The translations under genes and the position numbers were made by a program. The notes under the pieces were generated by a model. The model was not told where the DNA came from and ran no database searches. It saw only the letters and a list, made by a program, of their open reading frames with translations. 51,453 nucleotides of DNA from Oscillospiraceae bacterium (GTDB lineage: Bacteria > Bacillota > Clostridia > Oscillospirales > CAG-272), in NCBI GenBank assembly GCA_015063725.1, contig SVTP01000012.1, positions 1 through 51,453 of the forward strand. The letters run 5' to 3'. This document shows, one piece after another, positions 14,434 to 23,108 of this stretch; the first letter of the stretch is position 1, and every line of letters begins with the position of its first letter.

Positions 14434-16512
14434 TTATTTTTTTCGATTTTTAGCACATTCAGGGCAACCGTGGCCTTTGTTTCTACTGCCTATTACAGCT
14501 TGCCACTCGTGACCATAACTGCATTTCCACCACGCCTTTTTGCCACTATTTGCGGTAAAATGTTCTGGTTTTAAATCGCCATTTCTTGCAAAATTCCATT
14601 CTGCTGCTAATGTTGGATTTGTTGTTTGTAAATCGTTATAGCCTTTTAAAACTTTTTGATTTGCACAATAAGGGCACCCGCTTTTGTTGCTTCTGTTTTT
14701 CACGGTTGCTTGCCATTCATGTCCGTTGATACATTTCCACCAAACTTTTTTATTGCTGTTGAATTTTACGTCTAGGGGGGTTAATTCATTGTTTTTCTTA
14801 TAATTCCATTCTGTTGCTAAAACAGGATTAACTGTTTGTAAATCATTCTCCCCCTTGAGTAAATATCTTCCTGAACAGAAGGGGCATCCATTTCCGGCAC
14901 ATCTGTCAACTATTCTTGCTTGCCATTCGTGTCCTTTGCTGCACTTCCACCAAATTTTTTTACCGCTGCAAGAGGCAACATCTATTGGTGTTAATTTATT
15001 ATTCTTTTCATAGTTCCATTCGTTTGCTAAAGCCGAATTAACTGTTTGAAGATCAGTTTCACCTTTTATAACTTTTTGGCCTGCGCAATAAGGGCATCCG
15101 CTGCCCTTATTTCTGTGTGCTATACGTGCATACCATTCGTGCCCTTTTGAACATGTCCACCATACTTTTTTGTTGCTATTGGCTGTAAAGTTTTCGGGTT
15201 TTAAGTTGTTGTTCTTTGCATAATTCCATTCTTTAGCCAAAATAGGATTGATGGTTTGCAAGTCATTGTAGCCAGGCAAAATTTTTCTGTTAGAACAATA
15301 GGGGCATCCTGTTCCGTGGTTTCGCTCGTATATCATTGCTTGCCATTCGTGTTTCTCTGAACATATCCACCATACTCTTTTGTCGGCGTTAGCTGCACAA
15401 TATTCTGGTTTTAAGTTGCCGTTTCTCTTATGATTCCACTCTTTTGCCACCTTAGGATTGACAAATAAAAGAGAATTTTCTTTTTCTGTGTATTCGCGCA
15501 GGTTTTCTATGGCAATAGTGTCTCTTTCTATATCGACATCGACATTGGTTCCAACTATTACGCTCAAAACTTCTCTAAGTACTTCTGATAGATCTTTTTG
15601 CTCTTTTTGCACAAGATAATCTATTGAACTATCATTTAGTGAGGGTAATCCTTCTCGCATTCTGTATAATTGGATTTTGTCTTCCTTACACTTTTGATTC
15701 TTTGCCAAATCTTTCTTTTCTTTGCCTTTGTGCCACAGGTAGCCATCATACTCGATAGCTACTTTTTTAGACGGAATATAAATATCTAATTCATACCCTT
15801 TCTCCTTAAACAAATGTATTGCCTCTAAATCGTGTTTTTTCAGGTAGTACAAAAGTGCATACTCCGGGAAGGATGTGTGTCGCTCAGACTTACAAATAGG
15901 GCAACCTACGCCCTTGCTTCGATTTGAAATTGGCGCTTGCCATTCATGCCATTTTGAACATATCCACCATACTTTTTTGCTACTGCTTTGAGTGAAATCT
16001 TCCGGCTTTAGATTGCCATTTTTTTCATGATTCCATTCCTTGGCCAAGGAAGGGTTCATGGATTGTAAATCGTTTTTACCTATAATGGCGTATCGCCCAG
16101 AGCAATAGGGACACCCGTTGCCATTGGTTCTATTTTGTATTTTAGCTTGCCACTCATGTCCAGCTGAGCACTTCCACCATACTTTTTTCCCACTATTAGG
16201 TGTTACATCTGCTGGTGTCAAATGGTTATTTTTGTCATGATTCCATTCGGCTGCTAAAATTGGATTGATTGTTTGCAAGTCGTTTTCGCCTTTTATGGCG
16301 TATTTTCCAGAACAATAAGGGCAACTATTTCCCTTGTTTCTGTTGTATATCTTTGCTTCCCATTCATGCCCTTTAATGCACTTCCACCAAGCTCGTTTTT
16401 CGCTACCAAGGGTTATTAATTCAGGATTAATATCGCTGTTTTTCTCCCAATTCCATTCAGCCATTAGTTGAGCATTATCGCTCAAATATTGTTTTTCTTT
16501 CTTTTCTGCCAT
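14434..16512 (-). CDS. Zinc-ribbon (treble-clef) repeat protein with inserted nuclease-like domain
   Basis: 692 residues. Eight units of the DUF4379/treble-clef type, with a period of exactly 70 residues in the first three: each has AEWN, VWWKC, GHEW, NR and GCPYC, i.e. a CxxxH...CPYC zinc site. Three units (about 10-213) precede an unrelated stretch (about 214-345) and five follow. The insert begins SFPEYALLYYL and contains YELDIYIPSKKVAIEYDGY with Glu217, Asp243 and Glu254/Asp256, then LWHKG, a pattern like Vsr/DUF559 endonucleases (PD-(D/E)XK fold). I infer a DNA-binding nuclease, perhaps in defence or repair. The gene is more AT-rich than its neighbours and has its own promoter, so it may be acquired. 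Unit 3 has SKWHEW in place of the usual GHEW but keeps the His. Confidence 0.88.
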   Translation of the reverse strand: MAEKKEKQYLSDNAQLMAEWNWEKNSDINPELITLGSEKRAWWKCIKGHEWEAKIYNRNKGNSCPYCSGKYAIKGENDLQTINPILAAEWNHDKNNHLTPADVTPNSGKKVWWKCSAGHEWQAKIQNRTNGNGCPYCSGRYAIIGKNDLQSMNPSLAKEWNHEKNGNLKPEDFTQSSSKKVWWICSKWHEWQAPISNRSKGVGCPICKSERHTSFPEYALLYYLKKHDLEAIHLFKEKGYELDIYIPSKKVAIEYDGYLWHKGKEKKDLAKNQKCKEDKIQLYRMREGLPSLNDSSIDYLVQKEQKDLSEVLREVLSVIVGTNVDVDIERDTIAIENLREYTEKENSLLFVNPKVAKEWNHKRNGNLKPEYCAANADKRVWWICSEKHEWQAMIYERNHGTGCPYCSNRKILPGYNDLQTINPILAKEWNYAKNNNLKPENFTANSNKKVWWTCSKGHEWYARIAHRNKGSGCPYCAGQKVIKGETDLQTVNSALANEWNYEKNNKLTPIDVASCSGKKIWWKCSKGHEWQARIVDRCAGNGCPFCSGRYLLKGENDLQTVNPVLATEWNYKKNNELTPLDVKFNSNKKVWWKCINGHEWQATVKNRSNKSGCPYCANQKVLKGYNDLQTTNPTLAAEWNFARNGDLKPEHFTANSGKKAWWKCSYGHEWQAVIGSRNKGHGCPECAKNRKK

Positions 16513-16536
16513 AATGCTCGCCTGCCTTTCAAGAAC

Positions 16537-16565
16537 ATTATATCATTTTTTGATTTGCTTTTCAA
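16537..16565 (-). promoter_or_regulatory. Promoter of the zinc-ribbon repeat gene
   Basis: On the minus strand TTGAAA (16565-16560), 17-bp spacer, TATAAT (16542-16537). Confidence 0.75.
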
Positions 16566-16597
16566 GAGTTTTGTGTAATCAAATAAAAAGCCAAAAA

Positions 16598-16622
16598 TGT
16601 AGGGGCGACCATTGGTCGCCCG
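16598..16622. repeat. C element, copy C1
   Basis: TGTAGGGGCGACCATTGGTC followed by GCCCG; the GGGCGACCA/TGGTCGCCC halves form a hairpin. Related copies lie near 25.35-25.48, 50.0-50.07 and 51.35 kb. Confidence 0.7.
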
Positions 16623-16655
16623 TTCTAACAAATATAACCCAATGAAGCCACTGTC

Positions 16656-16902
16656 TGTCATCCTGAGCGGAGTCGAACTTCTGCTGAGCGAGGAGCGAGG
16701 CAGAAGCGCAAGGCGAAGCCGTAGCGGGATCTCGTAACGAGGCTCGGTGGCTTTTTGAGGGGATGTAACATTTTCTCTTGGCAAGCCACCCAAATTTGTT
16801 CGGAGATCCCATCGTCGCGTTGCTCCTCGGTTTCACCTCGTTATTCACTCGGTGAAACTTCGACTGCAAAATCGCGGTGCGATTTTTTCGCTCAGGATGA
16901 CA
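16656..16902. mobile_element. MITE-like inverted-repeat element
   Basis: 247-bp element bounded by perfect 14-bp inverted repeats TGTCATCCTGAGCG (16656-16669) and its complement (16889-16902). A second inverted pair, GGGATCTC/GAGATCCC, lies further in. No reading frame of note and no transposase. The CATCCTGAGCG sequence is a repeat I have met in many gut-bacterial genomes. It could be a non-autonomous element or two single repeats in opposite orientation. Confidence 0.6.
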
Positions 16903-16993
16903 TACGGAGCGTTTGCTTGGCTATAACTCTTTTGTTTCAATACATTTTCATTGATAAAACCCTCGAAAAATGAAAAAAAGTCCTCTATCCCTC

Positions 16994-17022
16994 TTGCAAA
17001 GGGGATTTTTTTATGCTATACT
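16994..17022 (+). promoter_or_regulatory. Promoter of the metK riboswitch transcript
   Basis: TTGCAA (16994-16999), 17-bp spacer, TATACT (17017-17022) with an extended -10 TGC directly before it. Confidence 0.75.
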
Positions 17023-17040
17023 ATATGTAATAAAATATAT

Positions 17041-17155
17041 CTTATCAAGAGTAACGTAGTGACAGGCACGATGATGTTACAGCAACCTGCCGTGGGGTAA
17101 GGTGCTAAATCCTGTTAGATGAGAGCCAAATGCTCCGTCTTTGCGGAGTTTTTTT
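17041..17155 (+). promoter_or_regulatory. SAM-I (S-box) riboswitch with terminator
   Basis: The leader holds the SAM-I core: CTTATCAAGAG (17041-17051), ACAGCAACCTGCC, AAGGTGCTAAATCCTG and AGATGAGAG. The closing stem P1 is CTTATC (17041-17046) with GATGAG (17118-17123). It is followed by a terminator, CTCCG (17133-17137) with CGGAG (17144-17148) and seven T. With SAM bound the transcript should end before metK, giving feedback control of SAM synthesis. The aptamer is compact in the P3/P4 region. Confidence 0.92.
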
Positions 17156-17207
17156 GTTGTCAAAAAAGATATGTTTTAGAGAACAAACATATTGAAGGAG
17201 TAAGAAA

Positions 17208-18401
17208 ATGAGTGAGAAGTTGAACAGAAAATTATTTACAAGTGAATCTGTTACCGAGGGACATCCCGACAAGATCAGTGACAAGATCTCGGATGCCATC
17301 CTTGACGAAATGCTGCGCCAGGACCCTATGTCCCGCGTAGCCTGTGAGACCTTTTGCACCACAGGTCTTGTGTGTGTAATGGGTGAGGTTACCACGCGCG
17401 CTGACGTAGACGTGCAAAGAATTGTTCGCGACACCGTCCGCGAGATCGGTTACGACCGCGCAAAATACGGCTTTGACTGCGATAGCTGTGCCGTTATTAT
17501 CTCTCTGCACGAACAATCCCCCGACATTGCAATGGGCGTTAACAAGTCCTTTGAAGCCAAGAATGGCGACGCCGACGAGTTCGACATTGGTGCGGGCGAC
17601 CAAGGCTTGATGTTTGGTTACGCTTGCAACGAAACCCCCGAATTGATGCCTCTGCCTATCTCTCTTTCGCACAAGCTGGCGCTCCGCCTGACCGAGGTGC
17701 GCAAGAACGGCACGCTCAAATATCTGCGCCCCGACGGCAAAACCCAAGTTACCGTTGAATATGATGAGAGCGGCAAGCCCGTTCGCGTAGATACCGTTGT
17801 CATTTCCTCTCAACACAGTGATCAGGTCAGCACCGAGCAGATCCGCGAGGATATCAAGCGCGAGGTCATTCTGCCCATCATTCCCGAGGGCATGATGGAT
17901 GAGGCGACCAAGATCTATATCAATCCCACCGGACGTTTTGTCATCGGTGGTCCTGCAGGTGACACAGGTCTGACCGGACGTAAAATTATCGTTGACACCT
18001 ACGGCGGATACGCACGTCACGGTGGCGGTGCTTTCTCGGGCAAGGATCCCACAAAGGTAGACCGTTCCGCTTGCTATGCGGCTCGCTACATCGCCAAGAA
18101 CGTTGTCAAAGCCGGACTTGCCGACAAGTGCGAGGTTCAGGTTGCTTACGCTATCGGCGTAGCAAGACCTGTATCCGTCCTAATCGATACCTTTGGTACC
18201 TCTCGCGTTGACGAGGCCTTGATCGAAGCCAAGGTGGCAGAGCTGGTTGACCTTCGTCCTGCGGCAATCATCAAGCGCTTTGATCTGCGCCGTCCCATCT
18301 ACTGTCAGGTAGCGGCATACGGTCACATGGGCAGAGAAGACCTGAATGTTCCGTGGGAAGCATGCGACCTCGTCGACGAGCTCAAAACACTTTTGAAATA
18401 A
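17208..18401 (+). CDS. metK: S-adenosylmethionine synthetase
   Basis: 397-residue cytoplasmic enzyme making S-adenosylmethionine from methionine and ATP. The full family pattern is present: [18 protein letters not shown] at the N-terminus, [20 protein letters not shown], the phosphate loop [20 protein letters not shown] and [18 protein letters not shown]. Length is as expected. ATG has GAAGGAG 8 nt upstream and lies 53 nt after the riboswitch terminator. It appears to be a single-gene unit. Confidence 0.98.
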   Translation: MSEKLNRKLFTSESVTEGHPDKISDKISDAILDEMLRQDPMSRVACETFCTTGLVCVMGEVTTRADVDVQRIVRDTVREIGYDRAKYGFDCDSCAVIISLHEQSPDIAMGVNKSFEAKNGDADEFDIGAGDQGLMFGYACNETPELMPLPISLSHKLALRLTEVRKNGTLKYLRPDGKTQVTVEYDESGKPVRVDTVVISSQHSDQVSTEQIREDIKREVILPIIPEGMMDEATKIYINPTGRFVIGGPAGDTGLTGRKIIVDTYGGYARHGGGAFSGKDPTKVDRSACYAARYIAKNVVKAGLADKCEVQVAYAIGVARPVSVLIDTFGTSRVDEALIEAKVAELVDLRPAAIIKRFDLRRPIYCQVAAYGHMGREDLNVPWEACDLVDELKTLLK

Positions 18402-18476
18402 CCTACAAACGATTACAAAATTTTAGCCGAAATAGAAGAACAACAAGAAAAGTTAGAAATTCGCTAATGATTTCTT

Positions 18477-18532
18477 GTAGAAAGTTCTTGAAAGGGGTAT
18501 GGGGAAAACTTCTCTCAAGAAGTTTTCCCCAT
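18477..18532 (-). repeat. A element, copy A4 (between metK and recD2)
   Basis: Perfect 15-bp stem ATGGGGAAAACTTCT (18499-18513) with AGAAGTTTTCCCCAT (18518-18532) and a 4-nt loop; tail AAAGTTCTTGAAAGGGGT on the left. The reverse orientation does not match the direction of metK or recD2, unlike the other copies. Confidence 0.8.
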
Positions 18533-18563
18533 AATCGTTCCAATACACAGAAAGGAGATTGCA

Positions 18564-20813
18564 ATGGCAGAGTTTGATGCAAATTTTATGCAGGGACCAA
18601 TGGATGATATCGGCATGGTAAAGCTTTCGGGCAGCATTGAGCGCGTGATCTACGCCAACGACGAAAACGGATATGCCATTTGCGATCTCGGCACCGACAC
18701 CGACGATCTTGTCACCATCACGGGTACGCTCCCTTACATTGGTGAGGGCGACCTTGTTACCGTTTGGGGCAAGTGGGTGCACAATCCCAAGTATGGGAGA
18801 CAGTTTAAGGTAGAGCAAGCCGAAAAGCAGCTGCCTGCCGACAAAGCATCCATGCTGCGCTATCTCGGCTCGGGTACTATCAAGGGCATCGGCCCCAAAA
18901 TCGCGCAACGTATTATAGATGCGTTTGGCGAAGAAGCCTTTGACATCATTGAAAACCACCCCGACTGGCTGGCAGAGATCAACGGCATCACGCCCAAGCG
19001 CGCTCGTGCGATCTCCGAGGAGTTCAAAAACAAGGCGGGCATTCGCTCGGCAATGCTTTTCTTCCGCGAGTATTTCGGCGCGGTCACCACGGTGCGCATC
19101 TACAAAAAGTGGGGCAGTAGCGCAGTTGACGTCGCCAAAAGCAACCCCTATATGCTTTGTGAGGAAATCGAGGGCATTGGCTTTGAGCGAGCAGACCGCT
19201 TGGCGATCAAGCTGGGACTGGCACTCGATTCTCCCGACCGACTTGCCAGTGGTGTCAAGCATCTGCTCACCACAAACGCGCATCAAAACGGGCACGTTTG
19301 CCTGCCGCGCGAACGGTTGGTTACAGGAGCTGCCAAGCTGCTTGGAGCCCCCACCGAGGCGGTGGATGAAGCCATCTCCGCCCTGATCAAAGAGAAAAAG
19401 CTTTGCACCGTTTATACAAACGAGGTGCATTACATTTACGATAAACAATCCTTTGAGGATGAAAGATACATTGCGCGCAAGCTGACGCTTCTTGACAAGG
19501 TTTGCGATGTGATGAACACCGAAAATATCGATGCCTTTATTAAGCGCGAGGAGCGCGAGAGCGGCATCCAATACGCAAAAGAGCAACGTCGCGCTATCTT
19601 TGCCGCACTTGAGAGCGGTGTTATGCTGCTCACGGGCGGTCCCGGAACGGGTAAGACAACCGTCGTGCGTGCACTTTTGCACATTTTTGACAGCATGGGG
19701 CTCAAGGTAGCCCTCGCAGCTCCTACGGGGCGCGCGGCAAAGCGACTGTCCGAGTCCACCTCCTGCGAAGCCAAGACCATTCACCGCCTACTCGAATACG
19801 GCGGCGGTGAGACAGGCGGTCACGCACATTTTCAGCGCAATGAAACCAATCTGCTCGACGAGCACGCCATCATTGTGGATGAAGCGTCCATGGTGGATAA
19901 CGCGCTGATGGCTGCGCTTTTGCGCGCCATCAAGCCGGGTGCGCGACTCGTGATCATCGGCGATGCAGATCAGCTTCCCTCGGTAGGGGCGGGCAACGTG
20001 CTCTGCGACCTCTTGGCAAGCGGAAAGTTTGCAACGGTGCGTCTGGATGAGATCTTCCGTCAGGCGCAACAGAGCCTAATCGTTACCAACGCCCACGCCA
20101 TCAACCACGGCAATATGCCACGCCTTGATGTTAAGGACAACGATTTCTTCTTTTTGCCGCGCGCAAGTGACGCCGAAATTGCCGAGACTGTGGCAGGGCT
20201 TTGCAGTGTCCGTCTGCCGCGCACCTACGGTGAAATGGGTACCAAGGGCGTGCAGGTCATTGCCCCCTCTCGCCGCGGCGAAACGGGAACCGAGCACCTC
20301 AACGTGCTGCTCCAAAGCGTACTCAATCCCGCAAGCGAATACAAACGCGAATATACCTTCCGCGAGATCGTTTTTCGCGAGGGAGACCGTGTGATGCAGA
20401 TCAAAAACAACTATGATCTTTATTGGGAGCGCGAGGACGGCTCCTGGGGCAACGGCGTTTTCAACGGCGACATAGGCACCATTCTGCGCATTGACCGAAG
20501 CGACGAAAAAATGCAGATCGAATTTGATGACCGTCTTGCCGATTACGATTTTAATATGCTTGACGAGCTCGAACCCGCATACGCCGTAACGGTGCACAAA
20601 AGTCAGGGCAGTGAATATCCTATTGTAGTCATTCCCTTGGGCTCTGCGGCAGAAATGCTGCTCTCCCGCAACCTCTTTTACACAGCTGTTACCCGTGCGC
20701 AGAACATGGTCATTCTTGTTGGGCGCGAGGATAAGGTGCGCACCATGGTAGAAAATAACCGTCAATCCATGCGCTATACGGGGCTTTGCCGTTGGCTTAG
20801 CGAGGTAGAGTGA
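18564..20813 (+). CDS. recD2: RecD2-type ATP-dependent 5'-3' DNA helicase
   Basis: 749-residue superfamily 1B helicase, acting in DNA repair without RecBC. The N-terminal OB-like domain (about 1-90) is followed by helix-hairpin-helix motifs (SGTIKGIGPKIAQRIIDAFG; ITPKRARAI), Walker A GGPGTGKTTV (about 355-365), motif II VDEASMVD (about 438), GDADQLPSVGAGN (motif III) and YAVTVHKSQGSEYP (motif V/VI, about 673). ATG has AAAGGAG 6 nt upstream. Its stop codon overlaps the comF start by one base (TGATG), so the two are translationally linked. Confidence 0.95.
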   Translation: MAEFDANFMQGPMDDIGMVKLSGSIERVIYANDENGYAICDLGTDTDDLVTITGTLPYIGEGDLVTVWGKWVHNPKYGRQFKVEQAEKQLPADKASMLRYLGSGTIKGIGPKIAQRIIDAFGEEAFDIIENHPDWLAEINGITPKRARAISEEFKNKAGIRSAMLFFREYFGAVTTVRIYKKWGSSAVDVAKSNPYMLCEEIEGIGFERADRLAIKLGLALDSPDRLASGVKHLLTTNAHQNGHVCLPRERLVTGAAKLLGAPTEAVDEAISALIKEKKLCTVYTNEVHYIYDKQSFEDERYIARKLTLLDKVCDVMNTENIDAFIKREERESGIQYAKEQRRAIFAALESGVMLLTGGPGTGKTTVVRALLHIFDSMGLKVALAAPTGRAAKRLSESTSCEAKTIHRLLEYGGGETGGHAHFQRNETNLLDEHAIIVDEASMVDNALMAALLRAIKPGARLVIIGDADQLPSVGAGNVLCDLLASGKFATVRLDEIFRQAQQSLIVTNAHAINHGNMPRLDVKDNDFFFLPRASDAEIAETVAGLCSVRLPRTYGEMGTKGVQVIAPSRRGETGTEHLNVLLQSVLNPASEYKREYTFREIVFREGDRVMQIKNNYDLYWEREDGSWGNGVFNGDIGTILRIDRSDEKMQIEFDDRLADYDFNMLDELEPAYAVTVHKSQGSEYPIVVIPLGSAAEMLLSRNLFYTAVTRAQNMVILVGREDKVRTMVENNRQSMRYTGLCRWLSEVE

Positions 20814-21574
20814 TGCGGTGGTTGAACTATCTGCGCGATCTTTTATTCCCACCCAAGTGTGCGGCGTGCCATGCACTCCTTGCGTGGCAGTCTCCCACCG
20901 ATGGGGTGGTGCCCTCACTGTGTCCCACCTGTCTTGCAGAGTGGGAAAGCGAGGAGCTGGAAACCTGCGGTATTTGCGCTATGAAGGTGGGGGAATGCGG
21001 ATGTATGCCCGAGCGTATGAGAAAGGCAAAGTGTGCGGGATTTTCCAAATTGGTCTACTACGTTCCAAGCCGTCGAACGCTTGTGCAAAACCGCTTGATC
21101 TATCTTATCAAACGCAAAAATCACGACCGCGCCTATGCCTATCTTGCCGAGCATCTGTCAGATATGGCAGAGAAGATCTTGCAAGAGGAAGAACTGCGCC
21201 GCGAGGACGTGATCGTGACCTATCTGCCACGCACACGCCGTGCCTATTTGCAAAACGGCATCGACCAAGCCGCCGAGCTTGCACGCCGTGTGGCAAAGAA
21301 TTGCTCCCTGGAAATGAGACCTCTGCTTTGTCGCAGACGCGGTGGTGAGGAGCAGAAAAAGCTAACACCCGTCGAGCGTATCCGCAACGCGCGCGGCTCT
21401 ATTGATTTGAAAAAGGAAGCGGACTGTTGTGGTAAGGTCGTGCTTTTGGTGGATGACATCGTTACCACAGGCAACGGAATGGCGCGTTGCACCAAGCTTT
21501 TACGCCGCGCAGGCGCTATCTCTGTTTGGGCATTGGCAGTCGCATCCGACGTCTACAACAAGGATCTGCACTGA
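20813..21574 (+). CDS. comF: ComF family phosphoribosyltransferase-like protein
   Basis: 253-residue ComF protein. In competent bacteria ComF assists uptake and handling of transforming DNA; many non-competent species also carry it. A zinc site of the ComF type is visible (CAACHALL, LCPTC, CGICAMKVGECGC), followed by the phosphoribosyltransferase domain with LPRTRRAYLQNGIDQAAELA and the PRPP loop VLLVDDIVTTGNGM. The ATG at 20813 shares its A with the recD2 TGA, and the ribosome site (GAGG) lies inside recD2. A GTG at 20810 is in frame but less likely. Confidence 0.92.
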   Translation: MRWLNYLRDLLFPPKCAACHALLAWQSPTDGVVPSLCPTCLAEWESEELETCGICAMKVGECGCMPERMRKAKCAGFSKLVYYVPSRRTLVQNRLIYLIKRKNHDRAYAYLAEHLSDMAEKILQEEELRREDVIVTYLPRTRRAYLQNGIDQAAELARRVAKNCSLEMRPLLCRRRGGEEQKKLTPVERIRNARGSIDLKKEADCCGKVVLLVDDIVTTGNGMARCTKLLRRAGAISVWALAVASDVYNKDLH

Positions 21575-21611
21575 TATCTTTTTCTGTATTTTAGAATTTT
21601 TAGAAAATATA

Positions 21612-21640
21612 TTGATTTTGTCAGGAAAATAATGTATAAT
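21612..21640 (+). promoter_or_regulatory. Promoter of mreB
   Basis: TTGATT (21612-21617), 17-bp spacer, TATAAT (21635-21640), in the gap after comF. Confidence 0.7.
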
Positions 21641-21678
21641 AAACTCGAGGAACTGTAAGAAGAAGGGAGGTTTTGCTC

Positions 21679-22827
21679 GTGAAAAAGCCGGAACAGGCAC
21701 AAAAGGCGGCGACAAATATTCGCCAAAGCTCTGCAGGGCGGCCGAAAAAGCGTCCGCGCCAGAGCCTTTTGGAGCGCGCAAAATCCTTTGTTCAAAAGTT
21801 CCAACTCAGCCGTAACATCGGCATAGACCTCGGTACCGCAACCGTTCTGGTCTACGTGCAGGGCAAGGGCATTGTGCTCCAAGAGCCCTCGGTTGTGGCG
21901 ATCGACACCAACACCGACCGCATCCTCAAGGTGGGCATCGAAGCACAGCAAATGCTGGGCCGTACCCCCGGCAACATTGTTGCGGTCAGACCTCTGCGTG
22001 ACGGTGTTATCAGCCAATACGAGGTCACGCTCAAAATGATCCAGTATTTTATTCGTCGCGCTTGCGGAAATCTCTTTTTCCAGCCGCACGTTATGATCTG
22101 CATCCCCTCGGGCATTACCGAGGTAGAGGAAAAGGCAGTGCTGGATGCCGCACGCGAAGCGGGCGCGCAAAAGACCTACCTGATCGAAGAGCCCGTTGCC
22201 GCCGCGATCGGCGCAGGGCTGAACATCTATGCCCCCATTGGCAACATGGTTGTTGACATTGGCGGTGGAACCACCGACGTAGCCGTTCTTTCTCTTGGCG
22301 GCGTTGTTGTGTCGCGCTCCACCAAGATCGCGGGTGACAAGTTCGACGAGGCGATCATCCGTTACGTGCGCCGCAAATATAATGTACTGATTGGTGAAAG
22401 AACCGCAGAGGCGGTCAAAAAGCAGATCGGTGCCGTTTTTGATCACCCCGAAGCGGTACACGTAGAGGTGAAGGGAAGATGCATCCGTCAGGGACTTCCC
22501 AAGGTCATCACCATCAGCTCCAAGGAGATGATCGAAGCACTTGCCGAGCCCGTAACGGCAATTTTGGATGCCGTATGCTGGGTGATTGAAAACACGCCGC
22601 CCGAGCTGCTTGGCGACATTTTGCACAACGGCATTGTGATGACAGGAGGCGGAAGCCTGCTTTACGGCTTCGACCAGCTTGTCACGCAGGTAACGGGAAT
22701 TAAGACGAGGGTAGCCAAGGATGCGGTATCGTGTGTAGCGATCGGCACGGGCAAATCTCTCGACAATCTTGACCTGTTGCAAGAGGGCGCGATCAACATC
22801 TCGCGAGATAAAAGAAGCCGCGTCTGA
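21679..22827 (+). CDS. mreB: MreB/Mbl actin-like rod-shape protein with basic N-terminal extension
   Basis: 382-residue bacterial actin homologue that guides peptidoglycan synthesis along the side wall. Actin-fold motifs: GIDLGTATVLVYVQGKGIVL (phosphate 1), VVDIGGGTTDVAVLSLGG (phosphate 2), TGGGSLLYGFD (adenosine). Before the first motif there are about 37 additional residues rich in Lys, Arg, Gln and Ala (SAGRPKKRPRQ); typical MreB has only about five. The GTG at 21679 is chosen for its GGGAGG ribosome site 8 nt upstream. mreC/mreD are not adjacent, which fits an Mbl-type paralogue. Confidence 0.93.
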   Translation: MKKPEQAQKAATNIRQSSAGRPKKRPRQSLLERAKSFVQKFQLSRNIGIDLGTATVLVYVQGKGIVLQEPSVVAIDTNTDRILKVGIEAQQMLGRTPGNIVAVRPLRDGVISQYEVTLKMIQYFIRRACGNLFFQPHVMICIPSGITEVEEKAVLDAAREAGAQKTYLIEEPVAAAIGAGLNIYAPIGNMVVDIGGGTTDVAVLSLGGVVVSRSTKIAGDKFDEAIIRYVRRKYNVLIGERTAEAVKKQIGAVFDHPEAVHVEVKGRCIRQGLPKVITISSKEMIEALAEPVTAILDAVCWVIENTPPELLGDILHNGIVMTGGGSLLYGFDQLVTQVTGIKTRVAKDAVSCVAIGTGKSLDNLDLLQEGAINISRDKRSRV

Positions 22828-22848
22828 CGCGAGCGCAAATGTTTAGTG

Positions 22849-23011
22849 ACTCCGTAAGAAAGTTTTTGATGAACCTTTTTTTAAAAAGGTTCCGCCCTCA
22901 AGGCGCGTAGCCTTGTCGCCGTCCGCAGACGGCGAAACAAAACTCGCAAAAAGAAAAGCGCCGCTAATGGGGGGCGCTGCCCCTCCACCCCGCAAGCTTT
23001 TGAAAAAGCTT
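22849..23011 (+). repeat. A element, copy A5 (long, diverged)
   Basis: Hairpin GAACCTTTTT/AAAAAGGTTC (22871-22892) followed by about 90 bp of extra GC-rich sequence with small inverted repeats (GGCGCGTAGCC; GCCGTCCGCAGACGGC) and then CTCCACCCCGCAAGCTTTTG, an A-like tail. It looks like an A element with an insertion. It lies 3' of mreB. Confidence 0.55.
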
Positions 23012-23053
23012 GACCAAAACTTGCTCACGGGGACACTGAAACCTTTAACAACC

Positions 23054-23078
23054 AAGACGGTGATTTTATCACCGTCTT
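23054..23078. other. Hairpin just upstream of pepD
   Basis: Perfect 10-bp stem AAGACGGTGA (23054-23063) with TCACCGTCTT (23069-23078). The T tail is short, so it may be a weak terminator for mreB readthrough or a leader hairpin of pepD. Confidence 0.5.
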
Positions 23079-23108
23079 TCATTACCTGTAACCGAAAGGA
23101 AAACCATT

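Noticed and set aside
16482..16973. Three small frames over the repeat upstream of metK
   Set aside because: They lie in the MITE-like and C repeats, have no ribosome sites and their products are repeat translations.
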